Origin: Arcobacter porcinus
GTDB taxonomy: Bacteria > Campylobacterota > Campylobacteria > Campylobacterales > Arcobacteraceae
DNA length: 64,000 nucleotides
NCBI RefSeq assembly: GCF_004299785.2
Contig: NZ_CP036246.2
Coordinates: forward strand, 1,736,001-1,800,000
Reading direction: 5' to 3'
Shown piece by piece: positions 47,613-56,984 of the stretch (position 1 is its first letter; every line of letters begins with the position of its first letter). The notes below the pieces were generated by a model. That model was not told the origin of the DNA. It made no database searches and was given only the letters and a program-made list of their open reading frames with translations. A program made the position numbers and the translations under genes.

Positions 47613-49103
47613 TTACTCTTCTATATTATCAGATTTATTATCTTTATTTTTAATTTTTTCTCTATTCTCTTTAAAATTAAGATAAAACTCTATCTCGCCT
47701 GGTGTTAAGATTTTAATTGTATTTGTACTTCCTGGAATTCCAACAGGATATCCAATTGTTGCAATATATATTCCATCTTTATTTAAAATTTTATTTTTTT
47801 GTAAAGTTCTTAACATCTTTTGAATCATTTTTGATGCTTGTGCTTCTTTTATAGATGCAACTGGAACAACTCCCCAAAATGCTGTTAAAGCTCCTAATAC
47901 TGGTTTACTATGTGTAAATGTATATATAGGAGTTTTTGGTCTATATCTTGACATTTTTATAGCAGAATTTCCACTACTTGTCATAGCTAAAATTCCATCA
48001 GCATTCATATCATCAGCAAGTTTTGTAACAGTTGCTTGAATTACATCAAACTCATCTAAATATGGTAAGTGATCTCTTTTCTTATGATTAAAAATCTCTT
48101 CTGTTTTTGTAATAATATTACTCATAGTTTCAACAACATTTTCAGGATTATCTCCAACAGCACTCTCTTCACTTAACATTACAATATCAGTTCCATCTAA
48201 AACTGCATTTGCAACGTCAGAAATCTCTGCTCTAGTTGCTCTTTCATTTTGAGTCATTGATAAAAGCATTTGAGTTGCAGTAATTACAGGAACACCTTTT
48301 GCATTTGCTTTTCTAATTAACATTTTTTGAATAGTTGGTACTTCATAATATGGAACTTCTATTCCTAAATCACCTCTTGCAACCATTACTCCATCACTTT
48401 GTTCAATGATTTCATCAATATTAGAAACAGCATCAAATTTCTCAATTTTTGCTATTAATTTTCCATTATAACCATTTAAAAGCTCTCTAGCTCTTTTCAT
48501 ATCATTTGCATTTTGAACAAAAGAAATAGCAAAATAATCAACTTGGTTTTCAACTCCCCAAGCAATATCTTTTTCATCTTTTTGCGTAATTACATCAATA
48601 TTTATTACTGTATTTGGAAAATTTACACCTTTTCTTGAGCTTAATGTTCCATGATTTTCAATTCTTGTTTTAATACCATCTTTAATATCTATAACTTTTG
48701 CTCTAATAATTCCATCATATAAATATATAAATTCACCAACTTTAATCTTTCCTAAAATCTCAGGATGATTTATAGATACAATATACTCGCCTTCAGCTTT
48801 TTTATATCCTACAATCTCTTTTTCTACTATTGTTACAATATCATTTGCAACTAAGTTAAAAGGCTCTTTTAATTCACCTACTCTTACTTTTGGTCCTGAA
48901 ATATCTTGTAAAATACCAACTCTTTTTCCACAGTTTTTCATAGCTTGTCTAATATTATCTAGACTCTCTTTGTGATACTCATGGCTACCATGAGAAAAGT
49001 TTAATCTAAACATATTAGCACCAGCTTTTATTAACTTTTCAATCATCTCTAAGCTATTACTAGCTGGTCCAAGTGTTGCTAAAATTTTTGTCTTTTTTTC
49101 CAT
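47613..49103 (-). CDS. pyk: pyruvate kinase
   Basis: This 496-residue protein has the full barrel and C-terminal allosteric domain of pyruvate kinase: RLNFSHGSHE, IAKIEKFDAVSNIDEI with the catalytic Lys, VARGDLGIEVP, and TATQMLLSM. It converts phosphoenolpyruvate and ADP to pyruvate and ATP. The last 20 residues are a charged tail. A -10 box (TATAAT, minus strand, 49126-49131) and AAAGGAGACC precede the start. It is monocistronic between convergent and divergent neighbours. Confidence 0.96.
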   Translation of the reverse strand: MEKKTKILATLGPASNSLEMIEKLIKAGANMFRLNFSHGSHEYHKESLDNIRQAMKNCGKRVGILQDISGPKVRVGELKEPFNLVANDIVTIVEKEIVGYKKAEGEYIVSINHPEILGKIKVGEFIYLYDGIIRAKVIDIKDGIKTRIENHGTLSSRKGVNFPNTVINIDVITQKDEKDIAWGVENQVDYFAISFVQNANDMKRARELLNGYNGKLIAKIEKFDAVSNIDEIIEQSDGVMVARGDLGIEVPYYEVPTIQKMLIRKANAKGVPVITATQMLLSMTQNERATRAEISDVANAVLDGTDIVMLSEESAVGDNPENVVETMSNIITKTEEIFNHKKRDHLPYLDEFDVIQATVTKLADDMNADGILAMTSSGNSAIKMSRYRPKTPIYTFTHSKPVLGALTAFWGVVPVASIKEAQASKMIQKMLRTLQKNKILNKDGIYIATIGYPVGIPGSTNTIKILTPGEIEFYLNFKENREKIKNKDNKSDNIEE

Positions 49104-49235
49104 TTGGTCTCCTTTAAAATGTGCTATTATACTCTTTATTTTATTACTTAGAAGTTACAACTCTATGAAACTATCTATTAAGAACAAAATGAGTATAATT
49201 TCTCCCCAATTTTTAGAAGGATGAGTTGAAATAGT
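49104..49235. promoter_or_regulatory. divergent promoters, pyk and thiS
   Basis: TATAAT on the minus strand at 49126-49131 serves pyk. TATAAT on the plus strand at 49194-49199 serves thiS and yraN. The two start regions are about 60 bases apart and look independent. Confidence 0.6.
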
Positions 49236-49439
49236 TTGAAATTAATTATAAATGGACAAGAAAAAGATATAAAAAATAATTTATCTCTTGAAGAGATAAT
49301 CAATAATTTAAATAAAACAAGCGAATCAATAGCTTGTGCAGTAAATATGAATATAGTTAAAAAATGTGAATGGAATAGTTATTTACCAAAAGAGAATGAT
49401 TTAATAGAGATTTTAAATTTTAATTCAAGTGCAGGTTAA
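49236..49439 (+). CDS. thiS: ThiS-like sulfur carrier with atypical C-terminus
   Basis: This 67-residue protein begins MKLIINGQEKDI at a TTG codon; AAGGA lies 14 bases upstream and no closer start exists. It is a beta-grasp protein like ThiS, which carries sulfur as a C-terminal thiocarboxylate for thiazole formation. The C-terminus reads FNSSAG and then stop, so the last two residues are Ala-Gly, not the usual Gly-Gly. Its stop overlaps the yraN ATG by one base. No thiG or thiF is nearby. Confidence 0.85.
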   Translation: MKLIINGQEKDIKNNLSLEEIINNLNKTSESIACAVNMNIVKKCEWNSYLPKENDLIEILNFNSSAG

Positions 49440-49771
49440 TGAGCAGAGAAAAAGGTAATTTTGCAGAAAAGAGAGCTATTTTCTTTTTAGAAGAGAATGG
49501 TTTTGAAATAATAGAAACAAATTTTTATGCAAAAAAACTTGGTGAGATTGATATAATCGCAAAAAAGAACAGTGTTTATCACTTTTGTGAAGTGAAATCT
49601 GGAATAGATTATGATCAAGCAATAGCAAATATAACTCCAAATAAATTATCAAAAATAAAAAGAAGTGTAGAGTATTATTTACAATTAAAAAAAATTGATA
49701 GTGCTTTTTGTATAGATGCAATAATTGTAGATGATTTAAATATAAGTTTTGTAGAAAACATTACTATTTAA
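49439..49771 (+). CDS. yraN: UPF0102 (YraN) family nuclease-fold protein
   Basis: This 110-residue protein has the endonuclease-like core GEIDIIAKKN...FCEVKSG (Asp, Glu-Val-Lys) of the UPF0102/YraN family, which shares a fold with Holliday-junction resolvases. Its cellular role is not established. It overlaps thiS by one base and ends in a strong terminator. Confidence 0.9.
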   Translation: MSREKGNFAEKRAIFFLEENGFEIIETNFYAKKLGEIDIIAKKNSVYHFCEVKSGIDYDQAIANITPNKLSKIKRSVEYYLQLKKIDSAFCIDAIIVDDLNISFVENITI

Positions 49772-49815
49772 GACTAAAGGTGAAGGTCGCAATAAACACC
49801 TTTAGTCTTTTTTGT
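49770..49815 (+). terminator. Rho-independent terminator after yraN
   Basis: AAGACTAAAGGTG (49770-49782) pairs perfectly with 49797-49809 around a 14-base loop, followed by TTTTT. It ends the thiS-yraN transcript. Confidence 0.88.
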
Positions 49816-49913
49816 GTTGTACTTTTAAATACAAGGATAATTGTACTATTTTGTAGTAGCATAAAACTAGCAATTTAAAGTTTTTAATACTATTTTTAGG
49901 ATATTATCTATCT

Positions 49914-51035
49914 TTGCTTATGGAGAATAAATTGTACGAAAAAGAGTTAAATGCAATTTCTAAATCAAATAGAACAAGATCTAGAAAATTATTTAATAAA
50001 GATTTAAAAGATTTAGCATCAAATGATTATTTAGGTCTTGCACAAAATAAAAAGTTATTAAAAAAAACCTACAAGAAACTTAAAAAAGAGAGTTATTTCT
50101 CTCCAAAAGCTTCTATTTTAGTAAATGGTTATTCAAATATTCATAGAAAATTTGAGAAAAAACTTTGCAAAGCAAATGGTTTTGAAGATGGAATTGTTGT
50201 TGGAAGTGGTTTTTTAGCAAATATCTCACTTATTGAAAGTTTAGTTAGAAAAGGAGATACTCTTTTTATTGATGAAGAGTATCACGCAAGTGGAATTTTG
50301 GCTACTAAACTTTTAAATCCCTCTCAAGTTATTCTATTTTCTCATAATAACTTTAAAGATTTAAAAGATAAATTAAAAAGCAATCAAAACAGTGGAAGAG
50401 TCATAATTGCAATTGAAGGTGTATATTCAATGAATGGAAATCTTGCAAAAAAAGAGTTCTTTGATTTAGCAGATGATTATAATGCACTTTTAATAGTAGA
50501 TGAAGCTCATAGTTCAGGAGTTATTGGTGATAATCTTTTAGGTATTTATGATTTTTATAATATAAAAATAAAAGACAATCACATAAAGATGGGAACTTTG
50601 GGTAAAGCTTATGGTTCTTATGGAGCATATATTTTAGCTTCTAAAAATATTATAAAGTTTTTAGAAAATAGAGCAAAACCAATTATCTATTCAACAGCTC
50701 CTAGTCTATTTGATATTGCACTTGCTAATGAGTCTTTAAACTATATTTTAAAGAATAAAGAAAAATTAAAACAAAAAATTAAACAAAATTTAAATATAAT
50801 CAAAAGTTACTTAGATATTGAAAGTAATTCATTAATTATACCAATAGATATAAATGATAATAAAAAAGTTATAACAATTCAAGAAGAGCTTAAAAAGAAC
50901 AATTTTTTAATTGGAGCTATAAGGCAACCAACTGTAAAAAGAGCGATTTTAAGACTTATTGCCAAAATAGATATTAAAAAGAAAGATTTAATAGAAGTTT
51001 GCAAAAAAATAAAGGAATTACATGCAGATAAATGA
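49914..51035 (+). CDS. bioF: 8-amino-7-oxononanoate synthase-like enzyme
   Basis: This 373-residue protein is a PLP-dependent alpha-oxoamine synthase, with LASNDYLGL near the N-terminus, VDEAHSSGVIG, and the cofactor Lys in GTLGKAYGSYG. BioF, which joins pimeloyl thioester and alanine in biotin synthesis, is the best fit for size. A TTG at 49914 lies 12 bases after AGGA; the ATG at 49920 is the alternative. It overlaps the carbonic anhydrase gene by 14 bases. Related enzymes (Kbl, HemA) cannot be fully excluded. Confidence 0.85.
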   Translation: MLMENKLYEKELNAISKSNRTRSRKLFNKDLKDLASNDYLGLAQNKKLLKKTYKKLKKESYFSPKASILVNGYSNIHRKFEKKLCKANGFEDGIVVGSGFLANISLIESLVRKGDTLFIDEEYHASGILATKLLNPSQVILFSHNNFKDLKDKLKSNQNSGRVIIAIEGVYSMNGNLAKKEFFDLADDYNALLIVDEAHSSGVIGDNLLGIYDFYNIKIKDNHIKMGTLGKAYGSYGAYILASKNIIKFLENRAKPIIYSTAPSLFDIALANESLNYILKNKEKLKQKIKQNLNIIKSYLDIESNSLIIPIDINDNKKVITIQEELKKNNFLIGAIRQPTVKRAILRLIAKIDIKKKDLIEVCKKIKELHADK

Positions 51036-51681
51036 TTTAGTCAAAGGTAATAAAAAGTTTAGAGAAGCCAGATTCTCTAAATATGAGACAGATTTAAAAC
51101 AACTTTGTAAAGATGGACAAAATCCAGATATTCTTTTCATAGGTTGTAGTGATAGTAGAGTTACTCCCGAACTTGTTCTTGATACAAAACCTGGAGATAT
51201 GTTTACTCTTAGAAATGTTGGGAACTTTGTTCCCCCTTATAATCCTGATGAAGATTTTCACGGTACAAGTGCTGTTATTGAATATGCTGTAAATGTTTTA
51301 AATGTAAAACATATTATTGTGTGTGGTCATTCGCATTGTGGAGCATGTAAAAGTTTATACCAAGATTTAGGTGATTCTCCTGATTTAATAAATATTAAAA
51401 AATGGCTAGAACTTGGTAAAAAAGCAAAAGAATATACACTTTTAGCAACTATGGATAAAAACAATAAAGAACAAATTTATAGAACAACAGAAAAAGTTTC
51501 TATTGTTTATCAGATGGAAAACCTTTTAACTTTCCCTTATATTGTAAGAAGAGTTAAGGAAGGAACGCTACAAATTCATGGTTGGTACTATGATATTGAA
51601 GATGGGAAAATTGACTTTTATGATGGAAGCGATTGCTCTTTCAAACCTTTAGATGAGTTTAATAATGAATTATCAAACTAG
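51022..51681 (+). CDS. can: beta-class carbonic anhydrase
   Basis: This 219-residue protein has the zinc and catalytic residues of beta carbonic anhydrases: Cys-Ser-Asp-Ser-Arg (GCSDSRVTP) and HSHCGAC. It interconverts carbon dioxide and bicarbonate in the cytoplasm, useful to a microaerobe whose carboxylases need bicarbonate. It overlaps bioF by 14 bases and the next gene by about 17 bases, so the genes from bioF to mqnE form one translation-coupled unit. Confidence 0.95.
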   Translation: MQINDLVKGNKKFREARFSKYETDLKQLCKDGQNPDILFIGCSDSRVTPELVLDTKPGDMFTLRNVGNFVPPYNPDEDFHGTSAVIEYAVNVLNVKHIIVCGHSHCGACKSLYQDLGDSPDLINIKKWLELGKKAKEYTLLATMDKNNKEQIYRTTEKVSIVYQMENLLTFPYIVRRVKEGTLQIHGWYYDIEDGKIDFYDGSDCSFKPLDEFNNELSN

Positions 51682-51982
51682 AAAATTACCAAAAAAATCT
51701 ATAATAATGATCTCTATTTTAATTGTTTTAGGTATTTTTATTTTTTATACAATGCAAACTTTAAAAAATGAAAAATTTAAACAAGTTTTAGAACAACTTG
51801 ATTATAAAGATATAAGTGGTTTAAAAGTTGTAAATAGAATGAATGTAGAAGATACTATTACAAAGAAAAAGAGTTATGTTTATAAGCTTGTTTTTCATGA
51901 TAATGTACAAAATAAAGATTGTATAGGTTTTCTTTATCAGCAAGATAGTAAACAATATACAAAAGATATTGATTGTAAGTAG
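51665..51982 (+). CDS. small single-pass membrane protein, unknown
   Basis: Starting from ATG 51665 the product is about 105 residues; an in-frame start at 51653 is possible. It has a basic N-terminus (RKLPKKS), one membrane helix (about residues 16-34) and a C-terminal periplasmic domain with two Cys residues (KDCIGF and DIDCK) that could form a disulfide. I do not recognise the family. It sits between carbonic anhydrase and mqnE and ends 6 bases before mqnE. Confidence 0.7.
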   Translation: MNYQTRKLPKKSIIMISILIVLGIFIFYTMQTLKNEKFKQVLEQLDYKDISGLKVVNRMNVEDTITKKKSYVYKLVFHDNVQNKDCIGFLYQQDSKQYTKDIDCK

Positions 51983-51988
51983 GAAAAT

Positions 51989-53062
51989 ATGATTTTAGAA
52001 AAAGATTTATTAGAGAAGCTAGAAAATGGTTCTAGATTAAATTTTGAAGAAGGTGTAAAGCTTTTTGATTTAGATGTTATTACTTTAGGACATTATGCAA
52101 ATAAGATAAGAGTAGATAGATTTGGTAAAAAGACATATTTTAATATAAACAGACATATAAACCCTACAAATATTTGTAAAGATGTTTGTCAATTTTGTGC
52201 TTATAGTGCAACAAGAAAAAACCCAAATCAATATACTTTAAGCCACGAAGAGATTTTAAAAACAGTTGAAAAATCTTCAAAAAATGGAATTAAAGAGGTT
52301 CATATAGTTTCAGCTCATAATCCAAATACTGGATTAGATTGGTATATGGATATATTTAAAAAAATAAGAAAGAACTTTCCAGATATTCATATAAAAGCTT
52401 TAACAGCTGCTGAAATTCACTTTTTAAGTACTGAATATAATTTAAGCTATCAAGAAATAATCGATATTATGTGTGAAAGTGGTGTTGATTCAATGCCAGG
52501 TGGTGGAGCTGAAATATTTGATGAAAAAGTAAGAAAAAGAATTTGTGGTGGAAAAGTAAGCTCTACACAATGGTTAGAAATCCACAAACTTTGGCATGAA
52601 AAAGGTAGAAAAAGTAATGCAACTATGCTTTTTGGTCATATTGAATCAAGAGAAAATAGAGTTGATCATATTTTAAGATTAAGAGATTTACAAAATATTA
52701 CAAATGGATTTAATGCATTTATTCCACTTGTTTTTCAAACAGAGAACAATTACTTAAAAGTAAAAGAACCTGTAACTGCAAATGAAATTTTAAAAACATA
52801 TGCTGTTTCAAGAATACTTCTTGATAATATCCCAAATATAAAAGCTTACTGGGCAACTTCAACTGTAAAACTTGCATTAATTGCTCAAGAGTTTGGTGCA
52901 AATGATGTTGATGGAACTATTGAGAAAGAATCAATCCAAAGTGCAGCTGGAGCTGCTAGTAAAAATGGTATTGCTCAATTAGAATTTGTTGATTTGATTA
53001 AAAATGCAGGTTTTATTCCTGTTGAAAGAGATAGTATTTATAACGAATTAAAAGTATATTAA
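51989..53062 (+). CDS. mqnE: aminofutalosine synthase
   Basis: This 357-residue radical SAM protein has the cluster motif CKDVCQFCAYS preceded by NINRHINPTN, typical of MqnE and distinct from MqnC. It joins 3-((1-carboxyvinyl)oxy)benzoate and SAM-derived adenosyl to form aminofutalosine, in the menaquinone route used by Campylobacterota. AGGAAAAT precedes the ATG. The UbiD-type gene at 26687-28501 acts late in the same pathway. Confidence 0.93.
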   Translation: MILEKDLLEKLENGSRLNFEEGVKLFDLDVITLGHYANKIRVDRFGKKTYFNINRHINPTNICKDVCQFCAYSATRKNPNQYTLSHEEILKTVEKSSKNGIKEVHIVSAHNPNTGLDWYMDIFKKIRKNFPDIHIKALTAAEIHFLSTEYNLSYQEIIDIMCESGVDSMPGGGAEIFDEKVRKRICGGKVSSTQWLEIHKLWHEKGRKSNATMLFGHIESRENRVDHILRLRDLQNITNGFNAFIPLVFQTENNYLKVKEPVTANEILKTYAVSRILLDNIPNIKAYWATSTVKLALIAQEFGANDVDGTIEKESIQSAAGAASKNGIAQLEFVDLIKNAGFIPVERDSIYNELKVY

Positions 53063-53080
53063 AATTAATATACTTTTAAT
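53047..53080. terminator. long AT hairpin across the mqnE stop codon
   Basis: ATTAAAAGTATATT (53047-53060) pairs perfectly with 53067-53080, a 14-bp stem around AAAATT. The mqnE TAA (53060-53062) lies at the loop, and the convergent gene ends 4 bases further on. It can fold on either strand. Confidence 0.7.
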
Positions 53081-53083
53081 ATT

Positions 53084-54649
53084 TTAGTTCTTCTTTTGAA
53101 AATACCCTATATAAAACTCACTTAACAATCCATTTTCATCTTGTTTTATAGAGATTGGATAAGAAATATTTATAGAATACAATTCACTATTTATTTTTGT
53201 AATCATCTCAAATAGTTCATTTGGATCCTCTATTTCTGATTTTACTAAAAATGTAAATTTATTTATTAAACTAAGTTCATCTTTTTTTACAAAAGATAGT
53301 TCACTTCCATCTTTTAAAATTGTTTTTAACTGTTCTTCAATATTTTCAAGAGTAATAATATCATCTATTATATAATCTATTTTAGATATATTTTTATGGA
53401 TATTTTCATCTTTTATCTCATTCTTTAAAGATATATTCACAAAGAAATCTTCATTTTTATCATCTTTTTTATCTATGTTCAAATCTTTATATAGATTATT
53501 TAACGAGCTAGTAAGAAGTTTTAAATTTGTCTCATCTTTTGATATAAGCTCCAATTCTAAGCTACTTTTATCTAACTTAAATGATTCAATCTTAACTTTT
53601 AAAGGTATTGTATCAAATATATTTTTTATTTTAAAAATTATATTTTCATTGTTTTCAATATGATTTGGAAGATCAACTTTTAGTGTTTTTTCACTTTTAA
53701 TTAAATCTAACTTTTCTGCTAACTGCACAAAATCTATATCTTTAAGTATAAAATATGCACCATAAAATAGTATTGCAAATAAAAAAACTAAAATAATATA
53801 TCTAGGATCATTTTTGACTTTTTTAGCTCTTGGTTTTATAAAACTACTAATACCTAAATTCTCTTTTGTTAAAATATCAAGTTCACTATCAATATCTATA
53901 GCATAATCATCTATTTTTAATTTTAACTCTTGACTTAAAACATTTATTTGCTCTTTTGAAAGATTTTTAAGAGGAAGCAATAGAGATATTTTTTGTACAA
54001 AAATATCCTCTCTTTGTTTATGAAAATTTAGTAAAACATTTTGAATTAAATTATTTAACTCCATAAAATAAAGTTCATCAAAAAGTTTTTGTCCTTCTAA
54101 ATCATCTTCATAAAAATGAGTTTTTTTAACTGTATCAAAACTAAGAAGTGGAACTACTTCATTAAAAATTATATTACTATGTTTATCTACTATTAAAATA
54201 TATGCTCTGCTGTTATAAATAAATAAAAGCATTTCACTTCTTGAACTATGTCTTATAATATGTTGTTTCATTATATGAAATGCTGAATAGATAAAATCTA
54301 TACCACAAGGTGCAAAAAAGTTTTTTGTCTCAAAAAGTGTTGTATCTAAAACTACAATATCATGTCTTAAATCAAAATCACAAATAGTACAATCTTTAAC
54401 TCTTGCACTTTTTTTAGGAACAATTTTTGTAGTATCACTTAGTAAAAGTGTACTTAAATACGAGTTTCCATTTTCTTGTATTTGATTTATTTTAGTAGCA
54501 ATATTTACAGGCATTACATCTTCATTAATTAAATATGTAGAGCTTGATATTTTATCAACACTATCTTTTTTGAACTTTTTTTGTTCAATTTTTAACTGAT
54601 TTTGTTGTTTTATAAGGTTTATAAACAGAGTATCTTTTTTAAACATCAC
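53084..54649 (-). CDS. bitopic membrane protein, unknown (GspL/PilM-PilN-like layout)
   Basis: This 521-residue protein has a cytoplasmic part of about 280 residues, one membrane helix at about 284-302, and a periplasmic part of about 220 residues with repeated helix-strand units. This order resembles GspL or a PilM-PilN fusion in type II secretion/type IV pilus/competence machines, but I see no clear actin-like ATP motifs. No other pilus genes are nearby. It begins 13 bases after the DUF374 gene and shares its operon. Function is not assigned. Confidence 0.8.
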   Translation of the reverse strand: MMFKKDTLFINLIKQQNQLKIEQKKFKKDSVDKISSSTYLINEDVMPVNIATKINQIQENGNSYLSTLLLSDTTKIVPKKSARVKDCTICDFDLRHDIVVLDTTLFETKNFFAPCGIDFIYSAFHIMKQHIIRHSSRSEMLLFIYNSRAYILIVDKHSNIIFNEVVPLLSFDTVKKTHFYEDDLEGQKLFDELYFMELNNLIQNVLLNFHKQREDIFVQKISLLLPLKNLSKEQINVLSQELKLKIDDYAIDIDSELDILTKENLGISSFIKPRAKKVKNDPRYIILVFLFAILFYGAYFILKDIDFVQLAEKLDLIKSEKTLKVDLPNHIENNENIIFKIKNIFDTIPLKVKIESFKLDKSSLELELISKDETNLKLLTSSLNNLYKDLNIDKKDDKNEDFFVNISLKNEIKDENIHKNISKIDYIIDDIITLENIEEQLKTILKDGSELSFVKKDELSLINKFTFLVKSEIEDPNELFEMITKINSELYSINISYPISIKQDENGLLSEFYIGYFQKKN

Positions 54650-54661
54650 TATTTCCTATTT

Positions 54662-55273
54662 TTAATCTAAAGAGTGTATCAACATCTTCTCTTTTATAAG
54701 AGCTTTTGCTTCTTCAATCTCCATATTCTCAACACTAAAAGCTTCACTAATATAAAAGTTAATTGTACCAAAAGGCTTTGGAAGAACAAACTTATCCCAT
54801 GAATTAAATTGCCAATATTTTGTTGGAAGAGCATTAAAACATCTAATCTTTTTAGAACTTTTTTGAGCAATTACAACTATTCCATCTGCAATACTATATC
54901 TAGGACCTCTTGGACCATCTGGAGTGATTGCAATCTCATTTCCAGCTTTTAACTCTTTTAATGCATTTATAAGTGCTTTTGCTCCACCTTTTGAACTAGA
55001 GCCCCTAACAGCACCTATATTAAAATTCTCAACTAATTTTGCTATTATCTCTCCATCTCTATTTTCACTAATCATAGCACTTACTACTCCATTTTTTTTA
55101 AATGCGAAATAGTTATATGGTTGTGACATTAAATCAGCATGCCACATAGAGATTATAAATGTTTCTCCATCATCTTTTGGATGATGATATACTTTTTTAT
55201 TTGTAGCATATATTATCTTTACAAGATAATATAATATTTTTGGAGCAAATCTCTTTTTAAATTTTTTCCACAT
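54662..55273 (-). CDS. DUF374 lysophospholipid acyltransferase-like protein
   Basis: This 203-residue protein has the DUF374 motifs MWHADLMSQ, RGSSSKGGAKAL and ITPDGPRGPRY, related to LpxL/PlsC acyltransferases. It probably acylates a lipid at the inner membrane. Its ATG overlaps the miaB stop by one base. I recall the same neighbour for miaB in Helicobacter pylori (HP0269-HP0270). Confidence 0.85.
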   Translation of the reverse strand: MWKKFKKRFAPKILYYLVKIIYATNKKVYHHPKDDGETFIISMWHADLMSQPYNYFAFKKNGVVSAMISENRDGEIIAKLVENFNIGAVRGSSSKGGAKALINALKELKAGNEIAITPDGPRGPRYSIADGIVVIAQKSSKKIRCFNALPTKYWQFNSWDKFVLPKPFGTINFYISEAFSVENMEIEEAKALIKEKMLIHSLD

Positions 55274-56577
55274 TATGCTACAACTACTCCTTTTAGAGAT
55301 GTTCTTGTAACTTCAGTTATTTTAATATCTACAAATTTTCCTAAAAGTTCATCACTTCCTTTTGCAAAAACCAAAAAGTAATTATCCGTATATCCACTTA
55401 CTTCTCCGTTTGGTTTAAGGCTTTCAACTAAAACATTTACAGTTTCACCAATCATTTTTGGCATACTTTGTTCTAAATGTCTTTTATGAATCTCAATTAA
55501 CTCTTCAAGTCTTGCACTTCCAATCTCATTTGGTACTTCAAAATCACTTAGTTCTAAAGCTTTAGTATTTGGTCTAGCAGAGTATTTAAAATTAAAAATT
55601 TGATCAAATTTAACTTGATTTACAACATCCAAAGTATCATCGAAATCTTCATCACTTTCTCCTGGAAAAGCAACAATAATATCTGTTGTAATTCTTAACT
55701 CTGGAATAAGTTCTCTTAATTTAAAAGCTCTATTTAAGAACCAATCTTTTGTATATCCTCTTTTCATCGCTTTTAAAATTGATGTTGAACCACTTTGTAA
55801 AGGCATATGAATACATTTTGATATTTTTGGATTTTTTGCAAACTCTTCAATAAATTCATCATCCATATGTAATGGATGTGGAGATGTAAATCTTATTCTT
55901 TTTAATTGTTCTATTTTTGATATATCTTGTAGAAGTTTTGTAAAACTATATTTAGCTCTTTTGTCACTAAATCTTTTCCCATAAGAGTTTACATTTTGTC
56001 CTAAAAGCATAACTTCAACAGCACCATTATCAACTGCTTTTTGAATTTGTGAAACAATCATCTCTGGGGGAATTGAAAGCTCTTCTCCTCTTGTACTTGG
56101 AACAATACAATATGTACACTCTTTATCACAACCAACAGATATGTTAACACTTGTTCTATAATTATTTGTGCTTGGTGTTGCAAATTCATAGTTTGAATCA
56201 TCATTTTCAATACTAATCTCAACTGCACCTTTTATATCTACAACATCTTTTATTTTAGATATATTTCTAGCACCTAAAACAAAATCAACATATGGTGCTC
56301 TTTTTATAATATCATTTCCTAAATGAGAAGCTGTACAACCACAAACACCTATTTTTGCACCATCTTTTTTCTTTTTATTAAATTGTCCAATCTCTGAAAA
56401 AAGTTTTTGAACAGGCTTTTCTCTTACTGAGCAAGTATTAATTATGATTAAATCTGCTTCTTCAAGTTTATCTGTTTTTATATAATCCTTGTGTTTCTCA
56501 AGTTCTGCTTGAATATGCTTACTATCAGTGTCATTCATTTGACACCCTAAAGTCTGTATAAATAGTTTTTTACTCAT
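55273..56577 (-). CDS. miaB: tRNA-2-methylthio-N6-dimethylallyladenosine synthase
   Basis: This 434-residue radical SAM methylthiotransferase begins with TLGCQMNDTDS (first cluster Cys), has NTCSVREKP and GVCGCTA, then the radical SAM motif GCDKECTYCIVPSTRG, and a TRAM domain at the C-terminus (SLKPNGEVSGYTDNYF). It adds a methylthio group to A37 of tRNAs. It follows the HP0268-like gene by 17 bases. Confidence 0.96.
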   Translation of the reverse strand: MSKKLFIQTLGCQMNDTDSKHIQAELEKHKDYIKTDKLEEADLIIINTCSVREKPVQKLFSEIGQFNKKKKDGAKIGVCGCTASHLGNDIIKRAPYVDFVLGARNISKIKDVVDIKGAVEISIENDDSNYEFATPSTNNYRTSVNISVGCDKECTYCIVPSTRGEELSIPPEMIVSQIQKAVDNGAVEVMLLGQNVNSYGKRFSDKRAKYSFTKLLQDISKIEQLKRIRFTSPHPLHMDDEFIEEFAKNPKISKCIHMPLQSGSTSILKAMKRGYTKDWFLNRAFKLRELIPELRITTDIIVAFPGESDEDFDDTLDVVNQVKFDQIFNFKYSARPNTKALELSDFEVPNEIGSARLEELIEIHKRHLEQSMPKMIGETVNVLVESLKPNGEVSGYTDNYFLVFAKGSDELLGKFVDIKITEVTRTSLKGVVVA

Positions 56578-56594
56578 AGTTTAAACACTCAAAA

Positions 56595-56837
56595 TTACAG
56601 AGCATGAACCTCATACATATATTCATCATCAGCTAATCCATATTTTATCTCTCTAAAATATATGTTGTACCCCTCTTTTTCTAAAGCTTCTACTAAAGAC
56701 ATCATATCTTTATGCGAGTTATCTCTATCAAAGTAAAATATTTTTTGAGAATCTTTTTTTAACTCTTCTTTAATTTTATCAAGTTGAAGCTTTTTAGGCT
56801 TTTCTTTTAACTCATTTCTAGCAAGTAGTAATTCCAT
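56595..56837 (-). CDS. HP0268-family small protein (reported nuclease)
   Basis: This 80-residue protein matches, in length and in recalled pattern, Helicobacter pylori HP0268: LLLARN start, IFYFDRDNSHKDMMSLVEAL in the middle and YMYEVHAL at the end. HP0268 is reported to nick DNA and cut RNA. The gene next to it is miaB in both organisms. The function here is inferred from that match, made from memory. Confidence 0.75.
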   Translation of the reverse strand: MELLLARNELKEKPKKLQLDKIKEELKKDSQKIFYFDRDNSHKDMMSLVEALEKEGYNIYFREIKYGLADDEYMYEVHAL

Positions 56838-56913
56838 CTAATAAACCTTTTTTTGTATTTAATCGCTTATTCTAGTTAAAAATTGCTTTAATTTTTATAA
56901 AAGGTATTTTGGC

Positions 56914-56919
56914 TATACT
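56914..56919 (+). promoter_or_regulatory. -10 element of nusA
   Basis: TATACT follows GGC and lies about 66 bases before the nusA ATG. It gives a leader of about 59 bases, with AAGGGA at 56975-56980 as ribosome binding site. Confidence 0.5.
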
Positions 56920-56984
56920 ATTGACCTAATTAATTCGCATTGAAAATCACATTTTTCTATTTCAATGTTAAAATAAGGGATATC

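Noticed and set aside
56940-56984. Upstream TTG start for nusA
   Set aside because: The 15 extra residues have no ribosome binding site, while AAGGGA precedes the ATG at 56985, where NusA proteins normally begin.
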